This document shows, piece by piece, positions 1 through 6,169 of a stretch of DNA of 9,727 nt; the first letter of the stretch is position 1, and every line of letters starts with the position of its first letter. The stretch is from Clostridiaceae bacterium (lineage in GTDB: Bacteria; Bacillota; Clostridia; Oscillospirales; Acutalibacteraceae), in contig JAEDGK010000078.1 in assembly GCA_016297555.1 (NCBI GenBank), positions 1-9,727 of the forward strand, read 5' to 3'. Under the pieces are notes generated by a model that searched no databases, had not been told where the DNA came from, and saw only the letters and a program-made list of their open reading frames with translations. The position numbers were made by a program, and so were the translations under genes.

Positions 1-27
1 AACGTTTGCGTGGGTATCGTTCGCCAT
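1..27 (-). CDS. 5' end of an unidentified gene, cut by the window edge
   Basis: Only nine codons are visible, beginning at an ATG read leftward from base 27 (peptide MANDTHANV). A purine-rich AGAAGGGA ribosome-binding-like sequence lies about five bases upstream of this ATG. A possible promoter with TTGATA (76-81) and a weak TATGTA (53-58), spaced 17 bases, sits between the mgtE terminator and this start, so the gene may be transcribed separately from mgtE. The product cannot be recognised from nine residues. The start call rests on the ribosome site alone and could be wrong. Confidence 0.4.
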
Positions 28-82
28 AAAAAGTCCCTTCTTCATATTAGGATACATAGAATTTATAATAGGTGTTATCAAC

Positions 83-123
83 AAAAAAGCAGCGCAGGGC
101 GGTAAATTCCGCTTTGCGCTGCT
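83..123 (-). terminator. Intrinsic terminator downstream of mgtE
   Basis: Bases 88-102 pair with 109-123 in a 15-bp stem (two G-T wobbles) around a six-base loop. Read on the minus strand, the stem is followed directly by a run of six T (plus-strand A at 83-88). It lies 43 bases past the mgtE stop codon, where a transcript end is expected. Read on the plus strand, the stem is followed by a looser T-rich stretch, so it may also stop weak readthrough from the left. Confidence 0.9.
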
Positions 124-165
124 TTGCTGTTTTATTTGAGCTGTCATATGAACTGACGCGCGATC

Positions 166-1524
166 TTAACTGAGCAGAAATACTTTTGCAAGAGCAAAAT
201 AGATTGAAAGAGTTATCATATCGAGGAGTGTTGAGATAAGCGGGCCTGCCATAAGCGCAGGGTCAAGTCTTATGAGCTTTGCAAATATCGGCAGAGAGCA
301 GCCGATGAGCTTTGCAACGATAACGGCGAAAAACATAGCGAGCGACACAACAAGATAGACATCTATCGTTCCGTCACAGAAAAGATACATTCGCCCGACA
401 TTCGCAACAGCGAGAATGAAGCCGCATATTGCCGCAACTCTCAGTTCTTTAAAAACAACCTTGAAATAATCTCTGATTTCAATTTCTCCGACTGCAAGTC
501 CGCGTATCATAAGGGTTGATATCTGCTGACCCGCATTGCCGCTCGTTCCCATGAGCATAGGCATTGAAGCTGTCAGAGCAACGAAGCCCGAAAGCAGAAT
601 TTCATAGCCCTCGATGATTTTTCCCGTGAATGTGCCCGAAATCATAAGAATCAGCAACCAAGGGATTCTGTTTTTTGCGAGCTTTAACACGCCTGTTTTG
701 AGATATTCGTTATCGGAGGGGGCAAGAGAAGCCATCTTCTCAAAGTCCTCGGTGGTTTCTTCTTCGATAACGTCAACGATATCGTCAACCGTGATAATGC
801 CGACAAGTCGGTTTTCGTTATCAACAACGGGAACGCTCAGAAGGTCGTATTTTTTAACGATATCCGCAACCTCTTCACGGTCATCAAGAGTGTTGACCGA
901 AATAAGCTGGGCGTCGTCCTCCATAATATCGCCGACAAGCTCGTTTTCATCGCAGAGCAGGAGCGAAAGGAGCGGAATGCTTCCGAGCAGGTGACGCTCT
1001 CTGTCGGTGCAGTAGCAGGTGTAGACCGTTTCTTTGTCAACGCCTGTTTTTCTTATATGCTCGATTGCCTGCGCAGCGGTAAAGCTTGTGTGAAGCTGAA
1101 CCATTTCAATGGTCATCAGGCTGCCCGCGCAGTCGTCGGGATATTTGAGAAATCGGTTTATGAGCCGCCTTGTTTCGGGGTCGGAGTGGGCAAGAACTCT
1201 TGTAACAACATTTGCGGGGACTTCTTCAAGAAAGTCAACCGTATCGTCAAGAAACATTTCGTCAAGCAGTCTTTCAAGCTCGGCGTCGTTTATCGTGCGG
1301 ACAAGCTCCGCCTGAATTTCAGGCTCGAGATAAGCAAAAACCTCTGCCGAAATATCCTTGGGCAAAACGCGGAATACAAGCAGCCTGTCCTTGGATTCAA
1401 GCTCCTCAATCAACTGAGCCGTATCAACGACATTAATCTCCGTCAAAAGCTCGCGCAGAGCGGAAATTTCTCCGTTTGAAATAAGCTCGGCAATTTGCGA
1501 GAGGAGCATCTCAATATTTTCCAT
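166..1524 (-). CDS. mgtE: MgtE-family magnesium transporter
   Basis: A 452-residue protein of the usual MgtE length, predicted to form a homodimeric Mg2+ channel in the inner membrane that closes when cytoplasmic Mg2+ is high. Residues about 20-130 form the acidic MgtE N domain, and about 135-260 hold two CBS domains (the second includes VGIITVDDIVDVI). A membrane domain of about five helices fills residues 285-450. Family hallmarks are visible: GTSGNAGQQ followed by RGLAVGEI in the pore region, and DPALMAGP...STLLD near residue 435, where the Asp matches the ion-selective aspartate known in the family. The ATG at 1524 follows an AAGGAGA ribosome site (1535-1541). It is monocistronic, with its own terminator and a long leader. 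No frameshift or missing domain is seen. Other MgtE-family divalent cations (for example Co2+) cannot be excluded. Confidence 0.95.
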   Translation of the reverse strand: MENIEMLLSQIAELISNGEISALRELLTEINVVDTAQLIEELESKDRLLVFRVLPKDISAEVFAYLEPEIQAELVRTINDAELERLLDEMFLDDTVDFLEEVPANVVTRVLAHSDPETRRLINRFLKYPDDCAGSLMTIEMVQLHTSFTAAQAIEHIRKTGVDKETVYTCYCTDRERHLLGSIPLLSLLLCDENELVGDIMEDDAQLISVNTLDDREEVADIVKKYDLLSVPVVDNENRLVGIITVDDIVDVIEEETTEDFEKMASLAPSDNEYLKTGVLKLAKNRIPWLLILMISGTFTGKIIEGYEILLSGFVALTASMPMLMGTSGNAGQQISTLMIRGLAVGEIEIRDYFKVVFKELRVAAICGFILAVANVGRMYLFCDGTIDVYLVVSLAMFFAVIVAKLIGCSLPIFAKLIRLDPALMAGPLISTLLDMITLSIYFALAKVFLLS

Positions 1525-1546
1525 AAAAAAAGCATCTCCTTATAGC

Positions 1547-1724
1547 ACGGCAGCCGCAGGGCTGCTCTCCGCAAAGGCGATGCAAACCGAAATAAAAGCG
1601 ATTTAAAGCATAAAATCACTCAATAAAAACCGAAACGGCAGCCCCGTCTGTGCGGCAATATTCTTTTAAAAATCTACTTCGAGGGTTAGGTATATCGGAA
1701 CTGCCCAAAATTTTCACCACACAG
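1547..1724 (-). promoter_or_regulatory. Structured mgtE leader, possible metal-responsive element
   Basis: On the transcribed (minus) strand, CTGTGTGG (1717-1724) can pair with CCGCACAG (1648-1655), closing a 61-base interior about 18 bases after the predicted transcript start. This resembles the layout of an aptamer P1 stem. A second hairpin, GCAGCC/GGCTGC (1550-1565), sits just upstream of the mgtE ribosome site. The nonamer GGCTGCCGT occurs twice on the transcribed strand (1635-1643 and 1547-1555), so the GCAGCCC arm of the second hairpin could pair with either copy. I do not recognise the M-box (ykoK) consensus that often precedes mgtE in Bacillota. The structure is my hand folding and has not been tested. 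Confidence 0.3.
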
Positions 1725-1748
1725 TACTAAAAAATTTTTTACCTCTTA

Positions 1749-1777
1749 ATGTTACACCTCAAAGCGCATAAAGTCAA
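1749..1777 (-). promoter_or_regulatory. Probable sigma-70 promoter of mgtE
   Basis: Read on the minus strand, TTGACT (1772-1777, five of six consensus matches) is separated by exactly 17 bases from TAACAT (1749-1754, four of six matches). This places the transcript start near 1742 and gives a leader of roughly 218 bases before the mgtE ATG. Consensus match and spacing are the only evidence. Confidence 0.55.
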
Positions 1778-1943
1778 GTAAAAAAGACAAAAAATACGAA
1801 AATTTGAAATAATCACCAAAAACGGAGAAAAACAGCTTTTTGCGCTTGAAAACAGGCGAAAACGGGAGCAAATGCGCTCTTTTTCGGGCAGAACTCAAAT
1901 TTGTTTTAGGCTGATTGAGCTAAAAAAAACCAATGTTTGCGCT

Positions 1944-2021
1944 TAAGGTGATGGGAGTTGAACACAATATGCCGAAAATAGACCGTTTTAAACCATATCG
2001 GGTTCGACTCCCATCACATTA
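1944..2021. repeat. Long inverted repeat with tRNA-Gly-like arms
   Basis: GTGATGGGAGTTGAAC (1948-1963) is complementary to GTTCGACTCCCATCAC (2002-2017) over 16 bp with one G-T wobble. Beyond one mismatch the pairing continues with TAA/TTA (1944-1946 and 2019-2021). Inside the loop, ATATG (1967-1971) pairs with CATAT (1994-1998). The right arm reads like the T-loop, T-stem and first acceptor bases of a bacterial tRNA-Gly (GGGTTCGAYTCCCATCAC). The left arm carries the same on the opposite strand. No full tRNA can be folded. Possible roles are an attachment-site relic, an RNA leader hairpin or a protein-binding site. Confidence 0.75.
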
Positions 2022-2022
2022 G
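1969..2022 (+). CDS. Possible 17-residue leader peptide (speculative)
   Basis: An ATG at 1969 opens a 17-codon frame ending in TAG at 2022. It encodes MPKIDRFKPYRVRLPSH, which is basic. A GGGAG at 1953-1957 lies 11 bases upstream, rather far for a ribosome site. The frame lies entirely inside the inverted repeat and ends just before the next hairpin, a layout sometimes seen in attenuation leaders. It could easily be chance, and I know of no homologue. Confidence 0.15.
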   Translation: MPKIDRFKPYRVRLPSH

Positions 2023-2025
2023 GTT

Positions 2026-2044
2026 GAGAAATCGTTGATTTCTC
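2026..2044 (+). promoter_or_regulatory. Perfect hairpin/palindrome just upstream of terS ribosome site
   Basis: GAGAAATC and GATTTCTC form a perfect 8-bp stem around a GTT loop. It ends two bases before the AAAGGAG ribosome site (2047-2053) of the small terminase gene. It could be an RNA stem protecting or modulating translation initiation, or a DNA operator. It is not followed by a T run, so it is not an intrinsic terminator. Confidence 0.5.
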
Positions 2045-2060
2045 GGAAAGGAGTGATCGG

Positions 2061-2540
2061 TTGAAAAAAGAGTTGACCGAAAAAGAAAAGCTGTTCTGCG
2101 CATATTACGCGCGTGACGGCGAGGCAAGGGGCAGCGCCGCAAGGGCGGGCTATTGCGTAGCTCCGCGCAGAAGCGCGGAAAAGCTGCTTGCGAGAGAGGA
2201 TATCAGAACGGAGATATCCCGCCTTGAAAAAGCCGCCGCAGTCGCTCCGTCAGTCGAAAAGGGGCTGAAACGCCTTGCTTTCGGCTCGGTTGCCGACGCA
2301 ATGAAGCTTATGCTCTGCGAGGAGGATTTAAGCCCTCAGGATATTGAAAAGCTTGATCTTTTTAGTGTTTCCGAAATCAAGCGTCCAAAGGGCGGCGGGC
2401 TTGAAATCAAGTTTTTTGACAGGCTGAAAGCTCTTGAAAGGCTTGAAAAGCTCGGCGCGGGCGAGGATACGGTTCAGAGCAGCTTCGTGCAGGCGCTGTC
2501 AGACGGAGCAAAGCAGCTTTCACAAGGTGACGAGCCTTGA
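2061..2540 (+). CDS. terS: Phage terminase small subunit
   Basis: A 159-residue protein with a Terminase_2-type N-terminal helix-turn-helix region (about 5-57, with LTEKEKLFCAYY and SAARAGY). The central part is typical of clostridial prophage small terminases, with VADAMKLM, DLFSVSEIKRPKGGG and EIKFFDRLKALERLEKL. It should bind DNA at the packaging start and recruit the large subunit. The start is TTG at 2061, supported by AAAGGAG seven bases upstream. The stop overlaps the start of the large-subunit gene (TTGA), which implies translational coupling. A hairpin and a long inverted repeat lie directly upstream and could regulate it. No gene of phage regulation precedes it, which is unusual for a prophage. 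Confidence 0.92.
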   Translation: MKKELTEKEKLFCAYYARDGEARGSAARAGYCVAPRRSAEKLLAREDIRTEISRLEKAAAVAPSVEKGLKRLAFGSVADAMKLMLCEEDLSPQDIEKLDLFSVSEIKRPKGGGLEIKFFDRLKALERLEKLGAGEDTVQSSFVQALSDGAKQLSQGDEP

Positions 2541-3811
2541 GCGAAAAATCAAAAAAGCGGAAGTTTACGGCGTTTTCCGAAAAGCAGATGAAGGCTCTTT
2601 GCTGGTGGATGCCCGAAAGCCCGTTGAGAAATTATGATGCGATAATATGCGACGGCGCGGTGCGCTCGGGCAAAACGCTTTGTATGTCCGTTTCGTTTGT
2701 CGCATGGGCTTTTTCGGCGTTTTCGGACTGTTCTTTTGCTATGTGCGGCAAAACTATAGCGTCTTTGCGGCGGAATGTGGTAACTGTGATTTTGCCTCTG
2801 CTCCGCGAGCTTGGGTTTGACTGCTGTGAAAAGTATTCGCAAAATCTCATTGAAATTTCCTGCGGCGGCGCAAAAAACCGCTTTTATCTTTTCGGCGGCA
2901 AGGACGAGGGCTCGGCGGCGCTTATTCAGGGAATGACTCTTGCGGGCGTTTTGCTCGATGAGGTAACTTTGATGCCGCGCTCGTTTGTGGAGCAGGCACT
3001 TGCAAGGTGCTCCGTTGACGGCTCAAAATTCTGGTTCAACTGCAATCCCGAGCATCCGATGCATTGGTTTCACGAGGAGTGGATAAAAAACCACGGTGAA
3101 AAAAACTGCCTTTATCTGCACTTCACGATGAAGGACAACCCCTCTCTTGCGCCCTCGATAATACGCCGATACGAAAGAATGTATTCGGGCGCGTTTTATG
3201 AAAGATTTGTGCTTGGCAGATGGGTTGCCGCTCAGGGCTGCGTTTACCCGATGTTTTCGGCTCAAAAGCATATCGTGACCCCTCCGGAGCGGTTTGACCG
3301 ATATTATATCTCCTGCGACTACGGAACGGTCAATCCGTCCTCCTTCGGCTTGTGGGGAGAAAACGGCGGGAAATGGTACAGAATAAGAGAATACTATTTT
3401 GACTCCCGAGCCGAGGGCAGGCAGAAAACCGACAGCGAGCATTACGACGCGCTCTGCGAGCTTGCGGGGGATTTGCCGATTGAGGCGGTTATTATCGACC
3501 CGTCGGCGGCGAGCTTTTCGGAGTGCATAAGGCGCGGCGGCAGATTTCGGGTTACGGCGGCGAAAAACGATGTTATCGACGGCATAAGGCGGGTTTCAGA
3601 CTGCCTTAAAGAGGGAAAAATACTTTTTTCTCCGGATTGCAAAGCAACGGTAAGAGAATTCGGGCTTTACAGGTGGGAGGAGAATTCGGCAAAGGATTCG
3701 GTCATCAAGGAAAACGACCATGCAATGGATGATATCCGATATTTTGTTTCAACCGTTGTCTGCCGCAGCGACGATTCGGAATTTTTTGCCGTTGCGGCAA
3801 AAAGAGGATGA
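2537..3811 (+). CDS. terL: Phage terminase large subunit (packaging ATPase and nuclease)
   Basis: A 424-residue PBSX-type large terminase, the motor that pumps DNA into the procapsid through the portal and cuts it. The ATPase half shows a Walker A motif GAVRSGKT (40-47) and a Walker B motif VLLDE (138-142). A conserved CNPEHPMHWFHEEW stretch follows (169-182). The RNase H-like nuclease half shows CDYGTVNP with D261, IIDPSA with D321, and HAMDDIRYF with acidic residues 398-399. Both active centres therefore look intact and the length is normal for the family. The TTG at 2537 overlaps the terS stop and is preceded by AAGGTGA six bases upstream. The next in-frame ATG (codon 18) would cut conserved N-terminal sequence. 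Confidence 0.95.
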   Translation: MSEKSKKRKFTAFSEKQMKALCWWMPESPLRNYDAIICDGAVRSGKTLCMSVSFVAWAFSAFSDCSFAMCGKTIASLRRNVVTVILPLLRELGFDCCEKYSQNLIEISCGGAKNRFYLFGGKDEGSAALIQGMTLAGVLLDEVTLMPRSFVEQALARCSVDGSKFWFNCNPEHPMHWFHEEWIKNHGEKNCLYLHFTMKDNPSLAPSIIRRYERMYSGAFYERFVLGRWVAAQGCVYPMFSAQKHIVTPPERFDRYYISCDYGTVNPSSFGLWGENGGKWYRIREYYFDSRAEGRQKTDSEHYDALCELAGDLPIEAVIIDPSAASFSECIRRGGRFRVTAAKNDVIDGIRRVSDCLKEGKILFSPDCKATVREFGLYRWEENSAKDSVIKENDHAMDDIRYFVSTVVCRSDDSEFFAVAAKRG

Positions 3812-3823
3812 AAGGAGGTAAGA

Positions 3824-4954
3824 ATGGGTATTTTCAAAAAAAGAAATGCCGAGAGAATAGCGGCTCCGGTTACTCAGCTTAAAAACAGCCGCCCTTTCGG
3901 AATTATCGACGGCTATGTGCCGCTCGGTGCTCCGCAGTATCGGCTTTATTATGCCTTGCGCGAGGCGGTGCCGCTGATTGACGCGGCAATATTCAAAATC
4001 GTCCGCCTAACGGGCGGATTCAAAGCCGAATGCTCGGATAAAAGGGCGCAGGCGGCTCTTGATGATTTCATAAGCAGCGTGCCCGTGGGCGGCAACAGGG
4101 CGGGGCTTGCGGAGTTTATTTCAACATATTTTGAACAGCTTCTGACATGCGGCACGGCGGTCGGAGAAATCGTTTCAAATTCAAGCGGCGCGCCTGCGGC
4201 TCTTTTTAACGCCCCGCTTGAAAATATCGAGCTTAAAAGAAACAAAAACGGCTTTGATATCGATATTTTTGTCAGAGACGGCGCGCAGCTTCGCAGGGTT
4301 CAGTCTCCCGAGCTTTGCCTGCTGAGCGTGCTTAATCCCGACCCCGGCGCGCTTGCGGGTAACTCAATGCTGAAAGGTCTGCCCTTTGTCAGCTCCGTTT
4401 TGCTCAAAATTTTTGAGAGCATCGGCGCAAATTGGGAAAGAGTAGGAAATCTGCGCTTTGCCGTCACCTATAATCCGAAAAATGACGCCGTGGACAGAGC
4501 CTATGCCAAGGACAGAGCAATGCTTGTTGCAAAGGAATGGAGCGAAGCGATGCAGAGCGGCTCGGAAATAAAGGATTTCGTAGCCGTGGGGGATGTCAGA
4601 ATTCAGGTTATCGGCGCGGATAATCAAATTCTTGACAGCAATGTGCCCGTCAGGCAGATGCTTGAACAGATAGTGGCAAAAACGGGAATTCCGCCGTTTA
4701 TGCTCGGGCTTTCATGGTCTTCCACCGAGCGAATGTCATCACAGCAGGCAGACGCGCTCACGAGCGAGCTTGAGGCTTACAGGCGCACGCTCACGCCCGT
4801 TATTGAGAAAATCTGCGCCGCTTTCCTCAAAGCGGAGGGCTATAACTGCGCGGCAAAGATAATCTGGGATGACATTACGCTTCAGGACGAGGTGGAGCAG
4901 AGCAAAGCAATGCTCTATAAAGCGCAGGCAGAAAAAATAATGAGAGGTGAATAA
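3824..4954 (+). CDS. Phage portal protein
   Basis: A 376-residue protein expected to form the dodecameric ring at one capsid vertex, through which DNA enters and to which the connectors attach. Family-like features are the N-terminal FKKRN, the GTAVGEI region, and the C-terminal part VPVRQMLEQIVAKTGIPPFML followed by STERMSSQQ and a long helix (EAYRRTLTPVIEKI). This pattern is typical of portals of Gram-positive siphophages. It is somewhat shorter than many portals (often 400-500 residues), but no frameshift is seen. A strong AAAGGAGG ribosome site lies 12 bases after the terL stop. Its end overlaps the start of the protease gene by eight bases. Confidence 0.88.
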   Translation: MGIFKKRNAERIAAPVTQLKNSRPFGIIDGYVPLGAPQYRLYYALREAVPLIDAAIFKIVRLTGGFKAECSDKRAQAALDDFISSVPVGGNRAGLAEFISTYFEQLLTCGTAVGEIVSNSSGAPAALFNAPLENIELKRNKNGFDIDIFVRDGAQLRRVQSPELCLLSVLNPDPGALAGNSMLKGLPFVSSVLLKIFESIGANWERVGNLRFAVTYNPKNDAVDRAYAKDRAMLVAKEWSEAMQSGSEIKDFVAVGDVRIQVIGADNQILDSNVPVRQMLEQIVAKTGIPPFMLGLSWSSTERMSSQQADALTSELEAYRRTLTPVIEKICAAFLKAEGYNCAAKIIWDDITLQDEVEQSKAMLYKAQAEKIMRGE

Positions 4955-5801
4955 TACGGAAAAAGAAAAAACAAATCAGATAACCGACGGGGAGCTTGAC
5001 CTCATCGAAAAATTTGCGAGAAAGAAGCTTAATAAAGACGAGCTTTATACATTTTCTCTTATTCTCTGCGACAATGAGATTGACAGGGATAACGAGAAAT
5101 TCACGGTTTCCGCTCTTTATGAGCTGGCAAAGCTCTTTGTCGGCAAAACGGGAATTTTTGACCACAATATGAAAAGCAAGGATCAGAGCGCAAGGATTTA
5201 TCAAACCGAGGTTCTGACCGAGGCGGGCAGAAAGACTTCTGACGGTGAGGATTACACCTATATCAAAGCAAAGGCATATATGGTCAGAACGGAGAAAAAC
5301 AGGGATTTGATCGCTGAAATTGACGCAGGCATCAAAAAGGAAACCAGCGTCGGTTGCAGCGTCAGGGATATCAGCTGCTCAATTTGCGGCAAAAACATAA
5401 AGACAGAGGGCTGCGAGCACCAAAAGGGCAAAAGCTACGGCGGCAGGCTTTGCTGCTATCTGCTCTCCGAGCCTGCCGACGCCTACGAATGGTCGTTTGT
5501 AGCTGTCCCCGCCCAAAGAAATGCGGGAGTTATAAAATCCTTTGCTCCAGAGTCCGAAAATGCGAGGTGGGCAAACGAATACAGGCAGGAGCTTAAAGAG
5601 GAAATAGTTCGCTGTGCCGCATCGGTAATTCCCGAAATGAGCGGCGAGGCGGTTGAAAAGCTCTGCGGCTCTCTTTCACAGGAAATGCTGCGTGAAATAC
5701 GCGACGCATTCAGAAAAAACGCAAGAAAAAAGCTGCCCGTTATAAGGCAGCTTGTCCGCTCCGAAGCGGACGGAGAAAACGATTCGGAATATAAAATTTA
5801 G
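4947..5801 (+). CDS. Prohead maturation protease with cysteine cluster and scaffold-like C-terminus
   Basis: A 284-residue protein in the position of the prohead protease. The S78-like pattern is present: a candidate catalytic His (GIFDHN, H73), a candidate nucleophile (KETSVGCS, S134), and the typical EWSFVAVPAQRNAGV strand (181-195). An inserted cysteine cluster, CSIC (144-147), CEH (156-158) and CC (169-170), resembles a zinc knuckle and recurs in clostridial relatives as I recall them. Residues 205-270 are charged and helical and may act as a fused scaffold, since no separate scaffold gene exists. It should cleave capsid-protein N-termini during maturation. The only usable in-frame start near the upstream stop is GTG 4947. 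It lies inside a GAGGTGA motif and overlaps the portal gene, so reinitiation is likely. Confidence 0.75.
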   Translation: MNNTEKEKTNQITDGELDLIEKFARKKLNKDELYTFSLILCDNEIDRDNEKFTVSALYELAKLFVGKTGIFDHNMKSKDQSARIYQTEVLTEAGRKTSDGEDYTYIKAKAYMVRTEKNRDLIAEIDAGIKKETSVGCSVRDISCSICGKNIKTEGCEHQKGKSYGGRLCCYLLSEPADAYEWSFVAVPAQRNAGVIKSFAPESENARWANEYRQELKEEIVRCAASVIPEMSGEAVEKLCGSLSQEMLREIRDAFRKNARKKLPVIRQLVRSEADGENDSEYKI

Positions 5802-5813
5802 GAGGAAATCAAA

Positions 5814-6152
5814 ATGTCAGTATCATTTAACGGATTTAACAAAAACACGGCAACCTTCAAGACCGCCGAGGATATTACTGCGGGCGGCGCGGTTAAAATC
5901 AGCGCCGACGCTACCGTTGCGGCGTGCTCCGACGGCGAGAATTTCTGCGGCTTTGCGCTTGACGGCGAGGGCGGCTATGCCTGCGTTCAGCTCTGCGGAG
6001 CGGTTACGGCAGCTTATTCGGGAACGGCTCCCGCACTCGGCTATTCAAAGCTTGCGGCGGCTGTCGGCGGAGTTAAGGCGGCTGAAAGCGGCAGAGAATA
6101 TCTTGTCATAGCGGTTGATACCGCGGCAAATACGGTAACATTTTTGATGTAA
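5814..6152 (+). CDS. Small capsid decoration-type protein
   Basis: A 112-residue protein rich in Gly, Ala and Thr with predicted beta structure (ITAGGAVKIS, ENFCGFALDGEGGYACVQLCG, REYLVIAVD). It resembles the small beta-barrel proteins (DUF2190-like) that decorate or stabilise phage capsids. Its place between protease and major capsid protein is where such genes usually lie. A strong AGGAGG ribosome site at 5801-5806 precedes the ATG, consistent with a highly expressed structural protein. No signal peptide or membrane segment is seen. The exact family is inferred from composition and position, not from a diagnostic motif. Confidence 0.65.
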   Translation: MSVSFNGFNKNTATFKTAEDITAGGAVKISADATVAACSDGENFCGFALDGEGGYACVQLCGAVTAAYSGTAPALGYSKLAAAVGGVKAAESGREYLVIAVDTAANTVTFLM

Positions 6153-6169
6153 GGAAAGGAGAAAAAGAT

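Larger units (their letters stand above)
1525..2060. other. Gene-free AT-rich region between mgtE and the capsid cassette
   Basis: No credible coding gene of normal size is seen here on either strand. The left half (about 1525-1742) is the presumed mgtE leader, preceded by its promoter at 1749-1777. Bases 1780-1940 are A-rich. They contain a weak GAGC/GCTC hairpin followed by five T near 1867-1885 and nothing I can assign. From 1941 to 2060 there are two consecutive hairpins and the terS ribosome site. I could not find a convincing sigma-70 promoter pointing right toward the capsid cassette. Confidence 0.8.

Noticed and set aside
614..1479. Several plus-strand open frames opposite mgtE
   Set aside because: They are low-complexity or arginine/serine-rich antisense frames without ribosome sites. 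The mgtE protein on the other strand is clearly the real gene.
1678..1725. Plus-strand bases GGTTAGGT and CTGCCCAAAA recall fragments of the M-box magnesium riboswitch
   Set aside because: They are too close together for the M-box fold and lie on the strand opposite to mgtE, so I treat the likeness as chance.
1867..1885. Possible rightward terminator (GAGC/GCTC followed by five T)
   Set aside because: The stem is only four to five base pairs, too weak to call.
1948..2020. A complete tRNA gene at the inverted repeat
   Set aside because: The length is about right and the T-loop is present, but the T-stem pairs only three bases and no D-arm, anticodon arm or acceptor stem can be folded.
2549..3642. 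Minus-strand frames opposite the large terminase
   Set aside because: The composition is typical of antisense shadow frames and no protein family is recognisable.
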